From contig JBEVTI010000013.1 of assembly GCA_041156125.1 (NCBI GenBank), forward strand, positions 74,324 to 138,323: 64,000 nt of DNA. Direction: 5' to 3'. Source of the stretch: Paraktedonobacter carboxidivorans. GTDB taxonomy: Bacteria; Chloroflexota; Ktedonobacteria; Ktedonobacterales; Ktedonobacteraceae. How positions within the stretch are numbered: the first letter of the stretch is position 1; each line of letters opens with the position of its first letter. Of this stretch, positions 1-9,063 are shown one piece after another. The notes below the pieces were generated by a model. It was given only the letters and a program-made list of their open reading frames with translations. It was not told the origin of the DNA and did no database searches. A program made the translations under genes and the position numbers.

Positions 1-152
1 AATCTATGTTATACTCTCTAATGGCAAGGTAAGCTGCCTGGACCTGCAGCATCATCCCTGGGGCGTCTTAACCCGTTTGACGTGTCCACCTGTTCCAGGG
101 ATGAGCTTGCTATATAGACTCATCTAATTGCGACATGTAAGGGAGGTGAGCA

Positions 153-473
153 ATGACACTTTCTGGTTTCGCGTTGCTCTGGTTTATCCTGGCGCTAGGC
201 TGTATCGTGGCTGGAACCATTCTGACACGGCGGAGTGCCGCGCGCTCGTCTTCTTCAGCGCGTGTTGTGCGCCGACCTGAAGATCGTCCCGCCGTTAGCG
301 CTGAGCAGGCTCGCGCTACTTGCGCGCGCTGTACGCAGCTCCAGGAGCCTGGGGCGCGTTTCTGTGGCTCCTGCGGCCTTTTCCTGCATCAGCACCAGGC
401 TAAACGTGATCTACATACATACATACATACATACGCGCCTGCTCAGACGGGGCTGAGATGGAGGCGAAAATAG
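153..473 (+). CDS. Small membrane-anchored zinc-ribbon protein
   Basis: A 106-residue protein with one hydrophobic segment (about residues 5-23), a basic Arg/Ser-rich stretch (26-41) and a C-terminal zinc-ribbon-like pair of knuckles, C57xxC60 and C71xxC74. The basic stretch after the membrane segment suggests an N-out, C-in topology with the ribbon in the cytoplasm (inference). The ATG has a strong ribosome site, GGGAGG, 6 bases upstream. The tail after residue 85 is encoded by a TACA tetranucleotide repeat, so slippage there would change the C-terminus. No partner gene is obvious; the next gene is 270 bases away behind a hairpin. The function is unknown; similar ribbon-plus-TM peptides are common in this group of bacteria. 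Confidence 0.7.
   Translation: MTLSGFALLWFILALGCIVAGTILTRRSAARSSSSARVVRRPEDRPAVSAEQARATCARCTQLQEPGARFCGSCGLFLHQHQAKRDLHTYIHTYAPAQTGLRWRRK
412..434. repeat. TACA tetranucleotide microsatellite
   Basis: Nearly six uninterrupted TACA units inside the 3' part of the zinc-ribbon gene, encoding the alternating His-Thr-Tyr-Ile tail. A period of four means that gain or loss of a unit shifts the frame. Confidence 0.85.
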
Positions 474-528
474 CAGGACTATGCAAAAGTCGCCGCAAAG
501 CAGGGTTGTTAGGGATCTGCTTTCCTCG

Positions 529-576
529 GCAGAACGAGCGAAATGGGTGGCCTGCTGCCTGTTTCGCTCGTTCTGC
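529..576 (+). terminator. Hairpin after zinc-ribbon gene
   Basis: Perfect 15-bp arms (529-543 and 562-576, GCAGAACGAGCGAAA and its complement) around an 18-base loop, about 55 bases after the stop codon. It is followed only by a broken T run, so it may be a terminator or an RNA 3' stabiliser. Confidence 0.5.
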
Positions 577-742
577 TGTTTCTGAGGGTTTGTGGGTGGG
601 AAAGAGAGAAACCTGTTGGTGAAAAACGGTGGTTTGTTTGAAAAAGCTACTGCTATAAGCTATAATGGCTTCTGGCTAAGAAGGCCACTCAGCGCTAGCT
701 TTGTTTGAAGTTTATTTGCGTGAGAAGAGGATTGGTTGTTCT

Positions 743-1417
743 ATGGAATTGCTGGTGGTCACCCTGGCACAGGTTAGTCCCGCGCGGGAGGCGGATGCTT
801 CAGTCAGAATGCGTATCATCTCAGACACCGTACGCAATGCGCCGGGTCTGCTTAACACGCGTTTTTATGGCAGCAAGCAGCCAGGGCTTTCATATTGTAT
901 GTTGACCACCTGGGAAAGTATGGAGTGGTGGCAGAAAGCACAGGAACGGCATAGTCCCTATACCCTGGTGCAGGACTCGCCGCCGGGCATTTTTCATACG
1001 CCACCTGATCAGTGGTTGATGCAGTATCTCTGGGGCTATAGCCGTCCACGGGCTCAGCCGGCGGTCGCCGCGGCACACCTGGCGCTGGTGCGTCCAGAAA
1101 TGGCCGAGCGTGTGCAGCAGAACTGGCTGGAAAGCTTGCGCCAGCAGGCAGTCGAGCCAATTCTGGCTTTTGCTTTACTGGCCCGCAGCCTCGACGAAGA
1201 GTCGGCTCAGGCCGCGCAAACGCCGGCGGAAGGGGAGCCAGCACCCTCAAATCAAGCGCGTTCGTCCATTCAACCGGGCGCGATCTTCTTTAATTTACTA
1301 AGCTGGCCCGACGAGCGCTATCGGGAAGATTTCTACGCCAACGAACACTATCAAAACATGCGAGGTTTGCTCAATCGCACAGGCATAGTGCATGTCCTGA
1401 CCCTGGAGCCTATGTGA
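743..1417 (+). CDS. ABM-like dimeric alpha/beta-barrel protein
   Basis: A protein of 224 residues from the chosen ATG; an upstream TTG at 701 is open in frame but has no ribosome site, whereas AGAGG lies 12 bases before 743. Two segments recall the antibiotic-biosynthesis-monooxygenase/dimeric alpha-beta barrel fold: an N-terminal half with the pattern LLNTRFYGS...YCMLTTWES, and a C-terminal half with FFNLLSWPDERYREDFY. They are joined by an Ala/Glu-rich linker. That layout suggests a duplicated barrel, so the protein could form the barrel intramolecularly. The substrate is unknown. It stands alone, with a convergent gene downstream. The fold assignment is tentative. Confidence 0.55.
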   Translation: MELLVVTLAQVSPAREADASVRMRIISDTVRNAPGLLNTRFYGSKQPGLSYCMLTTWESMEWWQKAQERHSPYTLVQDSPPGIFHTPPDQWLMQYLWGYSRPRAQPAVAAAHLALVRPEMAERVQQNWLESLRQQAVEPILAFALLARSLDEESAQAAQTPAEGEPAPSNQARSSIQPGAIFFNLLSWPDERYREDFYANEHYQNMRGLLNRTGIVHVLTLEPM

Positions 1418-1473
1418 AAGGGATCACTCACAATGGGCAAGCTCATCTATTTTGAGAGCGAACGGGATCTTTC

Positions 1474-1878
1474 TCAGTCGGAAGAGGTTTCCGCCACTGG
1501 TTTGTTATAATAGTTGTTCAACTCGCTTAGCAAAAAATTGGGATTGGCCCACATCGTTCGTGTAAAAGTGTGGTATTCGCCATCACAGAGAGGAGCGGAG
1601 ATATTGCAGCGCAGGTGCGGATTCATCCTGAAGCGGATGGTATTGCCGACAATCTCAATCCAGAGATGACGACGTGTATAGGCTGTACCCCAGCGAAAGA
1701 TGATCAAGGCATCGAACTCCTGGAAGCTGCCCCGACCTTTGAGCGCATTACGGTTCAGCGTTTTGAGCATCTCTGCCAGGCCGCTGTCCTGGAGCACGCG
1801 CCGCGTATTTTCGCGTAGCGCCTGGATTTGCGCTTGCTCGATCTCGTTGACAGATGTTTGCGCCTCCTGATCTTTCAT
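1474..1878 (-). CDS. Conserved hypothetical protein
   Basis: A 134-residue soluble protein with a helical N-terminus (QAQIQALRENTRRVLQ) and a beta-rich middle containing ALIIFRWGTAYTRRHLWIEI. There is no signal peptide or membrane segment. It lies 32 bases downstream of the response-regulator gene on the same strand, so the two are probably co-transcribed and it may act in the same signalling pathway (inference from position). I do not recognise the family. The ATG follows a purine-rich AAGAGAGAAATAAGAG stretch. Confidence 0.6.
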   Translation of the reverse strand: MKDQEAQTSVNEIEQAQIQALRENTRRVLQDSGLAEMLKTLNRNALKGRGSFQEFDALIIFRWGTAYTRRHLWIEIVGNTIRFRMNPHLRCNISAPLCDGEYHTFTRTMWANPNFLLSELNNYYNKPVAETSSD

Positions 1879-1910
1879 ATCTCTTATTTCTCTCTTCTGT
1901 TCTGGAACAT

Positions 1911-3020
1911 TTAATGGACCTTTTGTTCTAATTCCGCTCGTGGTTTTTTATCCAGGAGATTGAGAATATCATGTTCTCTCTGGATACCACTAATGGTGAA
2001 TTGGGCGAGAGAGGGTGGAAGCGAACGTGGGAGCGCGTAGCGATTAGTGGATGCGCCCGTTGCCGCGGTCGCCAGGAGTTCCTGGTTAGAGGTTTCGCAT
2101 TCGCGGCAGGGTGAGATATGATACATATTGTCATTAGCCTGTTTGGCCTGGCATTTGGCCTCGGCGGCCAGATAGCTTACCTCTTGTAGGGTGTGCGAAC
2201 GTCTGACCTGGCTATTGACCACGCCAATGGAAAGTGAAACCAGAGGGAATTGATAGGGGCGTCCTTTGCGATCTACACTGCTAATAAAGCCACGGTGTAA
2301 ATCTTCAGGATGATAAAGCGGTCGGCTCTCAACTTTGTACGCCGTATTGATCAGGATACACAGATTATTTGCGCGTTCAGGCGTGGTCACAACTACATAG
2401 TCGTCCCCGCCGATATGGCCGACAAAATCGTCGGGATTGCCATAGTCGCGCACGATACGCTGGCAGATGCGTCCGACCAGGCGAATCAAATCATTGCCGG
2501 TCAGGAAGCCGTAGACATCATTGAAAGCCTTAAAGTTATCGAGATCCAGATAGAGAATACTCCAGGGGTCAGCGCAAGCGAGTTTGCGTTTGATCGCTAA
2601 CTCTACCTGATAGCCGCCAGGCAAACCGATCAGTGGCGAGAGAAAATTTTGCTGTACTCTGCGTAATTGAGTGCGTACACGTGCCAGTAGTTCATCAGTG
2701 TCGAAAGGTTTGGTAATATAGTCGTCCGCTCCCAATTCAAAGGCGCGCACCTTACTGGCACAATCGTCAAGCGCGCTCAAAATAATAATCGGAATATGCA
2801 TGGTTTTAGGATTAGCGCGCAAGCGATTCACGACATCGTAACCATTGGTATCAGGGAGCGTCATGTCCAGCAGGACAAGGTGTGGTGTTTCACGCAATGT
2901 GTACTGTACAGCATCTTCGCCGCGAAGGACAGTTACAACCTGGTAACCCTCTATTTGCAATGTTTCCTTCAGTAACCTGGCTATTAATCGTTCATCCTCA
3001 ACGACTAGAATGTTGGCCAT
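1911..3020 (-). CDS. Response regulator with GGDDY-type GGDEF domain
   Basis: An N-terminal receiver domain (residues 1-120) has the expected acidic pocket (E8, D9), phospho-acceptor D52 in LLDMTLPD and K104 in YITKPF. A GGDEF-fold domain follows (about 140-310) with the metal-site pattern DLDNFKAFND (159-168) and a signature GGDDY (204-208) in place of GGDEF/GGEEF; no RxxD inhibitory site is visible. By family knowledge it should respond to a sensor kinase and make or sense c-di-GMP, but the D/Y substitutions make cyclase activity uncertain. The C-terminal 50 residues match no domain I know. The start codon has AGGAG 6 bases upstream. It precedes a hypothetical gene on the same strand. Confidence 0.85.
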   Translation of the reverse strand: MANILVVEDERLIARLLKETLQIEGYQVVTVLRGEDAVQYTLRETPHLVLLDMTLPDTNGYDVVNRLRANPKTMHIPIIILSALDDCASKVRAFELGADDYITKPFDTDELLARVRTQLRRVQQNFLSPLIGLPGGYQVELAIKRKLACADPWSILYLDLDNFKAFNDVYGFLTGNDLIRLVGRICQRIVRDYGNPDDFVGHIGGDDYVVVTTPERANNLCILINTAYKVESRPLYHPEDLHRGFISSVDRKGRPYQFPLVSLSIGVVNSQVRRSHTLQEVSYLAAEAKCQAKQANDNMYHISPCRECETSNQELLATAATGASTNRYALPRSLPPSLAQFTISGIQREHDILNLLDKKPRAELEQKVH

Positions 3021-3803
3021 AAGTACTCCTGCCTCTACCTTTCACTAAAACTGCCTGTGCTTACAGAGACAACTCATTCAAGGCGTCATGCCGGTCGCTG
3101 GCAATCGCGACCTGGAGCGCACATACAGCAGTGGGGAGCATTATGCCGATGGCGTATATTACCTGAGCCCTACTATATCGCTATTTTTCAATCAAAAACG
3201 GCTGGCCAATGCCCTGAGCAAGCAAAAAGCCAGTTCGATCAAAATACAGTTTGCGAACAACCTTCCCCCACTGCTTACCAGCAAATGCTTGCAAGCAGTT
3301 CAGGAAGCTTCGCGATACAGTCACCGACAATTCCTCGCTTGAGAAATTGCCCTCGGCTCAGGTGCGTCTCTCCTCACCTGGCTGAATGGCAAAATATCCA
3401 CGGCACTGTTCGGTTTACTGCCCATATCTCTTCCCCCGTGAGATACGGTCTGGCATCTTTTTTAGGGGCATAAGACGCAGTAAAATCACAGAATGATACC
3501 GGCCAGAACAGGAAAATGATTCTCGCGAGGTTTACAGACGCACTTGCAAGCTTTACCCCATAGTACCGCAAATGAGCGCCAGATTGGTTGAGAGTCGGTA
3601 TCTTCCGGCGTGAATATTTTGCCAACTCACGACAGAGACCTGGATGACTCCCTCGGCGACTGATACATATTTCCTATTCAGTTGAACATCGTCGTACAGA
3701 TACTTATTATTCAGTATAGCATTATTGTGGCGGTATGCATAGGGTTTCTGCGCTTAATTTTACTATGCTTACTTGATTATGTCATGTAGCAGTGAGCAGT
3801 ATA
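3021..3803. other. Intergenic region without recognised genes
   Basis: About 780 bases between the response regulator and the palindrome at the end of the FGGY kinase gene. Short open frames are present on both strands, but none has a convincing ribosome site, family pattern or codon bias. It probably contains the response-regulator promoter; I see nothing else. Confidence 0.5.
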
Positions 3804-3884
3804 CTCTCCACCCCTTTTGTTTTGCAGAGTTTTGGCGGGCGCGCCGCGCCCGCCAAAACTCTGCAAAACAAAAGGGGTGGAGAG
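3804..3884. repeat. 81-bp perfect palindrome (repeat family, locus A)
   Basis: Arms of 40 bases (3804-3843 and 3845-3884) pair without a single mismatch around one central base. The core GTTTTGCAGAGTTTTGGCGG and its complement recurs, with changes, at about 5522, 29665 and 39029. It lies 8 bases beyond the stop codon of the FGGY kinase and probably serves as its transcription terminator. It is followed by GGAGAGGCAAAA, the spacer motif shared with other loci of the family. Confidence 0.9.
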
Positions 3885-3891
3885 GCAAAAT

Positions 3892-5373
3892 TCAGGCAAA
3901 CATCTTCTCATACAGGGCCTGTTGGCGCTCTCTGGCCAGGCGGTAGACCTGGTGGCGGGTGGGATCAGGTTGGATGATGGTTGAGGATGTGGGCTGGAGT
4001 TGGGCCAGGTCGGGCAGATAGTGCAGGGTTTCGAGGGCAAGCAGGGCTACTCCGCGGGCGGAGGCTTCGCTGCTCTCGGAGAGTTCGAGTGGGCAGTTGA
4101 GAGTGTCGGCAAGAAGCTGGGGTAGTAGAGAGGATTTGAGCAGGGCGGCACCATTGGCGATAAGGCGAGGCTGGGGGGCCTGAGAGGCCAGGACGTGGGT
4201 GAGCTGGTCGTAGACCCAGGAGAGTTGGAAGATGACAGCTTCAAGGCTGGCGCGGGCGATTTCGCCTGGCGTAGTGTGCAGGGTCAGACCAGAGATGAGC
4301 ATGCTGGCGTTTGCGTGCCAGCCAGGACTGCGCTCGCCAGCAATCTGGGGCAAAATGGTCAGTCCGTGTGAGGCTGGTTCGATCTCGGCGAGTTGCTGAT
4401 CCAGTTTTGCCAGCTCAGGAAGCTGCAGAGTCTTTTGCAGCCAGGCCAGCATATTGCCGCCTTCACTAAGCGCGCCACCGAGCAGAGCGCGTTTCTGATC
4501 GACATAATAAAGCCAGAGTCCTTGTTCAGGCTCGACCAGAGTGGGCGCGACCACAACGCGCACGGCGCTGGAGGTGCCCATCGTGACGACCCAGGTGGAG
4601 GTGTTGGCACAGCCCGAACCCATATTAGCCGCAGCTCCATCGCCGATGGCTGGAAACCAGGGGACGCCGTTGAGCGTGGGCCAGCGGGCAGCGAATTCAG
4701 GAGTGAGTCCTTGTAATGTATCTGGCAGATCGCCGATGACCGGTAATTGTGTGGGCGAGAGGTGCAGGAGGTCAAGCAGTTCGCTATCCCAGGCGCGGTC
4801 GCGGGTATTAAGCAGACCTGTGGCGGAGGCCATCGAGAGGCTACACACAGCGCGCCCAAGCAGGCGTTCGTGCAGGTATTCTCCAAAAGAAACATAGCGG
4901 GCCGTGCGGGCCGCGATCTCAGGATACGTCCGAGTTAGCCAGCGAATCTTTGCCGGCCAGTAGCAAGCGTGCTGGCGTGTACCAGTGCGCCGCTGAGTGT
5001 TGGCCTCATCGAGCAGATCACGCAATTCAAGTGCATCCTGCTGTGGACGCGTATCCTCCCAGGTCATCAAGGGCAAGAGGGGGCTTCCTGTGCTATCCAG
5101 TGGCACAAGGGTATTCCAGAAAGCGGAGGTCGCGACTCCGGCGATCTGCTGCGCGCGTGCGCCTGCCTCCTTGAGCGTCTCATCAAGCGTGCGCGCGACC
5201 AGTCCCAGCAGAAAATCCGCGTCTACCGAGGCCTCGCCCGCGCGTGAGATTGTCAACTGGTAGGTTAACTGCGCTTGAACTCCAGGAATAGCTGTGCCAT
5301 GGGCATCATAGAGGATCGCGCGGGTGGACGAAGTGCCGATATCAAGTGCGAGAATAAAGGGCTGATCTGCCAT
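3892..5373 (-). CDS. FGGY-family carbohydrate kinase (gluconokinase/xylulokinase-like)
   Basis: A protein of about 493 residues, the normal length for FGGY kinases, which phosphorylate sugars or polyols with ATP in the cytoplasm. The N-terminus carries the ATP-site strand FILALDIGTSSTRAILYD, followed by VATSAFWNTLVPLD and MTWEDTRP. The C-terminal FGGY domain contains VVTMGTSSAVRVV and LIANGAALLKSSLLPQLLAD, where ligand-binding and adenosine-binding motifs are expected. The pattern is closest to gluconokinases, but the substrate cannot be read from the motifs. An ATG three codons upstream is too close to the AAGGA site; the chosen ATG (5373) has better spacing. The upstream same-strand gene is inositol-phosphate synthase, separated by palindromic repeats, so it is probably transcribed independently. 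Confidence 0.85.
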   Translation of the reverse strand: MADQPFILALDIGTSSTRAILYDAHGTAIPGVQAQLTYQLTISRAGEASVDADFLLGLVARTLDETLKEAGARAQQIAGVATSAFWNTLVPLDSTGSPLLPLMTWEDTRPQQDALELRDLLDEANTQRRTGTRQHACYWPAKIRWLTRTYPEIAARTARYVSFGEYLHERLLGRAVCSLSMASATGLLNTRDRAWDSELLDLLHLSPTQLPVIGDLPDTLQGLTPEFAARWPTLNGVPWFPAIGDGAAANMGSGCANTSTWVVTMGTSSAVRVVVAPTLVEPEQGLWLYYVDQKRALLGGALSEGGNMLAWLQKTLQLPELAKLDQQLAEIEPASHGLTILPQIAGERSPGWHANASMLISGLTLHTTPGEIARASLEAVIFQLSWVYDQLTHVLASQAPQPRLIANGAALLKSSLLPQLLADTLNCPLELSESSEASARGVALLALETLHYLPDLAQLQPTSSTIIQPDPTRHQVYRLARERQQALYEKMFA

Positions 5374-5401
5374 GAGAGTCATTTCCTTACAAATTTTTTT
5401 G

Positions 5402-5450
5402 AGAGATTTTGCAGGGCAAGGCGTTGCACACCTTACCCTGCAAAATCTCT
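5402..5450. repeat. Palindrome upstream of FGGY kinase (locus B)
   Basis: Twenty-base arms (AGAGATTTTGCAGGGCAAGG and its near complement, one mismatch) flank a 9-base loop, about 30 bases before the kinase start codon. An A-rich run borders it on the kinase-coding strand. It could form a leader hairpin in the kinase mRNA. It is a relative of, but not identical to, the large-palindrome family. Confidence 0.75.
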
Positions 5451-5521
5451 TCTATTATGAGTTATCCCTGATTTTTTCTAAGCAGCACGAACGCGCGTCC
5501 ACTCCCCACCACTTGTGTTTT

Positions 5522-5618
5522 GCAGAGCTTTGGCGAGCGCGCTGCGTCCGTCAAAGCTCTGCTATTCTCCAGGATAGGGAGGCAAAAGCTGTTTTTGCCT
5601 GATTTTGCAAAATCAGGC
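5522..5618. repeat. Modular palindromic repeat (locus C)
   Basis: A large imperfect palindrome (5522-5562, arms GCAGAGCTTTGGCG and complement with one mismatch) is followed by the spacer GGGAGGCAAAAGCTGTTTTT and a perfect 22-base palindrome (597-618 in this block, that is 5597-5618: GCCTGATTTTGCAAAATCAGGC). The order large-spacer-small is the reverse complement of the order at 29,593 and 38,976, showing that the element occurs in both orientations. Confidence 0.85.
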
Positions 5619-5636
5619 CTGACTCATAGACTCATC

Positions 5637-5663
5637 TAAAAACCTTCGGCGCCCGCGCCGAAG
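5637..5663 (-). terminator. Intrinsic terminator of inositol-phosphate synthase
   Basis: On the minus strand an 8-bp stem (CTTCGGCG/CGCCGAAG, 5644-5663) with a 4-base loop is followed by GGTTTTTAG, four bases after the stop codon of the synthase gene. Confidence 0.8.
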
Positions 5664-5666
5664 AGC

Positions 5667-6809
5667 CTAGCCCTTACTGGCAGTCGCGATATTCTCAGGC
5701 GCAGTGACAGAGATTTCATTGGCCTCTTGCGCGCCATATTCGCGAATGAACTCCTCGGTCAGTTCACGAGCCTGGTCGTCGTGGTGCTGAATGGGCGGGG
5801 ATTTCATCAGGTAAGAGCTAGGACCTTCCAGGGTGCCGCTGATGCCCTGATCCAGCGCCAGTTTAACCAGACGGACAGCATCAATGACTACGCCGGCTGA
5901 ATTGGGCGAGTCCCAGACTTCCAGTTTTAGCTCCATATTCAGTGGTACATCGCCGAAAGTGCGGCCCTCCAGACGGATGTAAGCCCACTTGCGATCCGTC
6001 AGCCACTCGACATAATCCGAGGGACCAATATGTACATTCTCAGCGCCCAGATCGTAGTCCAACTCGCTTGTCACTGCGTTAGTCTTACTAATCTTCTTTG
6101 ACTCCAGGCGCTCGCGCTCCAGCATATTGTAGAAGTCTGTATTGCCACCGACGTTTAATTGCATCGTGCGCTCCAGGCGTACGCCGCGCTCGCGGAAGAG
6201 GCGGGTCAGGATACGATGGGTGATTGTCGCGCCGACCTGGCTTTTAATATCGTCGCCGATCATGGGCAGTCCAGCCTCTTTGAAGCGGTCCTGCCAATAC
6301 TGCTCGCGCGCGATAAAGACAGGGATACAGTTGACAAAACCGACTCCCGCTTGCAAGATTTGCTCAACATACCACTTGGTAGCTTGCTCAGAACCCACAG
6401 GTAGATAGTTAATAACTACATCTGTACCAGTATCTTTTAGTATCTTGACAATATCGTCTGTCTTGCGTGACGACTTGGTGATCACCTGGGATAGATATTT
6501 GCCCAGACCATCATGAGTCATACCACGGTAGACTGGCACATTCAGAAATGGCACCTCGGAGAAGCGATATGTGTTGTTCGGAGCAGCAAAAATTGCCTCG
6601 CTTAAATCTTTCCCAACTTTGGTCTCATTTATATCGAAACCGGCAGTGAATTCAATGTCACTAATATGATAGCCACCCAGGTTGACGTGCATCAAGCCAG
6701 GGACGAAATCATCGGATTGCGCGTTTTTATAATATTCTACGCCCTGCACAAGCGAGCTGGCGCAGTTGCCTACACCGATAATGGCTACGCGAACTTTTTT
6801 CTGACTCAT
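5667..6809 (-). CDS. ino1: Myo-inositol-1-phosphate synthase
   Basis: Converts glucose 6-phosphate to inositol 1-phosphate with NAD, the first step to phosphatidylinositol, mycothiol-like thiols or compatible solutes. The protein has 380 residues, close to the compact actinobacterial/archaeal enzyme. Recognisable elements are the NAD-binding VRVAIIGVGNCASSLVQGVE at the N-terminus, the segment VVINYLPVGSEQAT, the active-site region MIGDDIKSQVGATITHR and the NVGGNTDFYNM loop; the C-terminus has LEVWDSPNSAGVVIDAVR. It is followed by its own intrinsic terminator and is divergent from an ABC exporter gene. No other inositol or phospholipid gene is adjacent. Confidence 0.93.
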   Translation of the reverse strand: MSQKKVRVAIIGVGNCASSLVQGVEYYKNAQSDDFVPGLMHVNLGGYHISDIEFTAGFDINETKVGKDLSEAIFAAPNNTYRFSEVPFLNVPVYRGMTHDGLGKYLSQVITKSSRKTDDIVKILKDTGTDVVINYLPVGSEQATKWYVEQILQAGVGFVNCIPVFIAREQYWQDRFKEAGLPMIGDDIKSQVGATITHRILTRLFRERGVRLERTMQLNVGGNTDFYNMLERERLESKKISKTNAVTSELDYDLGAENVHIGPSDYVEWLTDRKWAYIRLEGRTFGDVPLNMELKLEVWDSPNSAGVVIDAVRLVKLALDQGISGTLEGPSSYLMKSPPIQHHDDQARELTEEFIREYGAQEANEISVTAPENIATASKG

Positions 6810-7077
6810 CCTACGAGATCCTTTCTGTCCAATCTCATTATCTTCATCCGCTTATTATCACGGATGTGTTTAGTACTCATAGTCTAATCATACCGCGTAG
6901 GATGCTTGCTTGGCTAGAAACTTTTAGACAAAAAACTTGTGAAGGTTTTCACCTTAGAGGGTTGGCGCGTGAACTTTTTGGGCTAAGGTTGCAACTCTTA
7001 TACAGGAACTGCTGTAAAGAGCAGTAGATTAAGAAATTTCTGAAAAAGCACTGTATCCGAGAAAGGATTGTTTGTAT

Positions 7078-8052
7078 ATGGCTGATCAAGTTTTGGCAAG
7101 GCCGAATATTGCGTCTAGGACGGCGCTTACTGGCGAGATTGCGTTGCACACTATCGATCTGACCAAGCAATATGGGCAGCGGTTGGCGGTGAATAATTTG
7201 AATCTTGAAGTGAAGCGTGGCGAGATTTTTGGTTTTCTGGGACCCAATGGGGCTGGGAAGACTACAACGATTCGTATGGCGCTTGGCCTGATTACGCCGA
7301 CTTCGGGCAGGGTGGAGATTCTAGGCAAGGATGTGATCAGACGGCGGGCGGAGATTTTGCCGCGTGTGGGCGCGCTGATCGAAACACCCGCGCTCTATCT
7401 CTATCTCTCGGGGCGCAATAATTTACGCGCGATCGGCTCGGCGCTGGGCGGCGTGCCTGAAAAGCGCATTGACGCTGTGTTAGAGCTGGTGGGTCTGGCC
7501 GGGCGACAGAAAGATAGAGTTCGTACATACTCTCTGGGCATGAAGCAGCGTCTGGGGATCGCGATGGCATTGTTGCAAGAGCCAGATGTGCTGATCCTGG
7601 ATGAGCCAACCAATGGCATGGACCCGGCAGGCATTGTGGAGATGCGTGACCTTGTTCATGAGCTGGCGCGCCAGGGCAAGACGATCTTCATCTCCAGTCA
7701 CCTGCTGACCGAGGTGCAGCAGATCTGTACACGCGTGGCCATTATCAATCAGGGCAAGCTTGTCACCGAATCCACGGTGGCTGAACTGACGCAGGGACAG
7801 GGAGAGTTTCGCGTGACGCTTGAGCGGGCGAGCGAGGCACTGGCTTATGTACGGGCCCAGCCATGGGGTCGGAGCGCGCACGCGGATGGTGCGAGCTCGC
7901 TGATTACCGTCGCGCCTGATGGGCGCGGACGCTCGCTCAATCTTTTTCTGTCGCAGGCTGGCTTTGTGCCTGAGACGCTGGAACGACCTACGCAAGATCT
8001 GGAGCAAGTTTTCTTACATCTGACAAACTCAGGTTCGGGGGATGTTAAATAA
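7078..8052 (+). CDS. ABC transporter ATP-binding protein
   Basis: The ATPase of an ABC-2 type exporter, of the drug/bacitracin resistance type. It has the Walker A motif GPNGAGKTT, signature YSLGMKQRLGIA and Walker B VLILDEPTNGMD, and a roughly 80-residue C-terminal extension that often contacts the permease. I chose the ATG at 7078 because GAAAGGA ends 10 bases upstream; the in-frame TTG at 7072 would be too close. Its stop codon is directly followed by the permease ATG, so the two are translationally coupled and should form a two-subunit transporter. The exported substrate is unknown. Confidence 0.9.
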   Translation: MADQVLARPNIASRTALTGEIALHTIDLTKQYGQRLAVNNLNLEVKRGEIFGFLGPNGAGKTTTIRMALGLITPTSGRVEILGKDVIRRRAEILPRVGALIETPALYLYLSGRNNLRAIGSALGGVPEKRIDAVLELVGLAGRQKDRVRTYSLGMKQRLGIAMALLQEPDVLILDEPTNGMDPAGIVEMRDLVHELARQGKTIFISSHLLTEVQQICTRVAIINQGKLVTESTVAELTQGQGEFRVTLERASEALAYVRAQPWGRSAHADGASSLITVAPDGRGRSLNLFLSQAGFVPETLERPTQDLEQVFLHLTNSGSGDVK

Positions 8053-8976
8053 ATGAGCACAATTATAACAAGTCCTGCTTTGACAAATCAGCAACACTCT
8101 TTACGTTTATTAAGGCCCAGCTTTTTCGGACTCGTGCGCGGCGAGATATTCAAGGTGGTACGCCAGTGGACGCCCTGGATTGCTCTGGTGCTTATGCTTG
8201 GCATCATCGGCCTGCCGTTTTTACTGTTCTTTACCACATCTGGTCTGAAAGAACTGATCCTTTCACCCCACTATGATTACTTTTATGAGCGCATGCCAAT
8301 CGGATTTGCGCTTCTGCGTGCTTTTGGGGGGATCGTCCTGGTGGTTATTACCGCGCGCATCATCGGCCAGGAGTACAGTCTGGGTACGATCCGCGTTGTG
8401 CTGGCTCGTGGTGTGGGACGGGTTCAACTCTTACTCGCCAAAATGACGGCGACGGCGCTGCTGGCACTTGCCCTGGTGACCATTGGCCTGCTTGAGATTG
8501 CCTTGTTGAGCACCGTACAGATCCAGCTTGTTGCGGGTAGCCTGAACCCTCTGATCAGCTTGCCTGCCAGCGTCTGGCACGATTTTGGTCTCTACCTGCT
8601 GGCCATCCTGCTTAGCATGGGCGCAACTCTCTTGATGACCACGGCGGTTAGCGTGATCTTTCACTCGTTAGCTGGAGCGCTAAGCGCCTCTATCATCTGG
8701 TTCCCGATCGATAATATGCTGGTTCTGATGCTCTCACTGATATTCCGGCTGACCAAAAGCGACTTCTGGCTGAACGTCACCGCCTACCTGCTTGGTCCCA
8801 ACCTGAACGCCCTGGCTGGCCTGCTCGCCCAACGCTCAGGCTCGATCTGGCAGTTCGGTTTTGGACCGCAGATCACTGTGGACAGCACCCATGCCCTGCT
8901 AGTAGCTCTCGTCTACTCACTCATTTTCGCCGCTGTGGCCATCATTTTCACCTGGAAACGCGACGTTCAGGAATAA
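8053..8976 (+). CDS. ABC-2 type permease
   Basis: A 307-residue integral membrane protein with about six hydrophobic segments (for example WIALVLMLGIIGLPFLLFF near the N-terminus and LLVALVYSLIFAAVAIIF at the C-terminus). It has the ARIIGQEYSLGTIRVVLARG segment typical of ABC-2 permeases, where an amphipathic cytoplasmic loop contacts the ATPase. It starts immediately after the ATPase stop codon. Together they form a probable exporter of a hydrophobic compound or lipid; substrate and regulation are not evident from the sequence. Confidence 0.88.
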   Translation: MSTIITSPALTNQQHSLRLLRPSFFGLVRGEIFKVVRQWTPWIALVLMLGIIGLPFLLFFTTSGLKELILSPHYDYFYERMPIGFALLRAFGGIVLVVITARIIGQEYSLGTIRVVLARGVGRVQLLLAKMTATALLALALVTIGLLEIALLSTVQIQLVAGSLNPLISLPASVWHDFGLYLLAILLSMGATLLMTTAVSVIFHSLAGALSASIIWFPIDNMLVLMLSLIFRLTKSDFWLNVTAYLLGPNLNALAGLLAQRSGSIWQFGFGPQITVDSTHALLVALVYSLIFAAVAIIFTWKRDVQE

Positions 8977-9063
8977 CTTATCATACGTAGCTATAGATCA
9001 GAAAATTATGGTATTATAAGGCTAAGAATAGATCTACCAGCGTAAGAGGGAAGAGAAGCTGAA

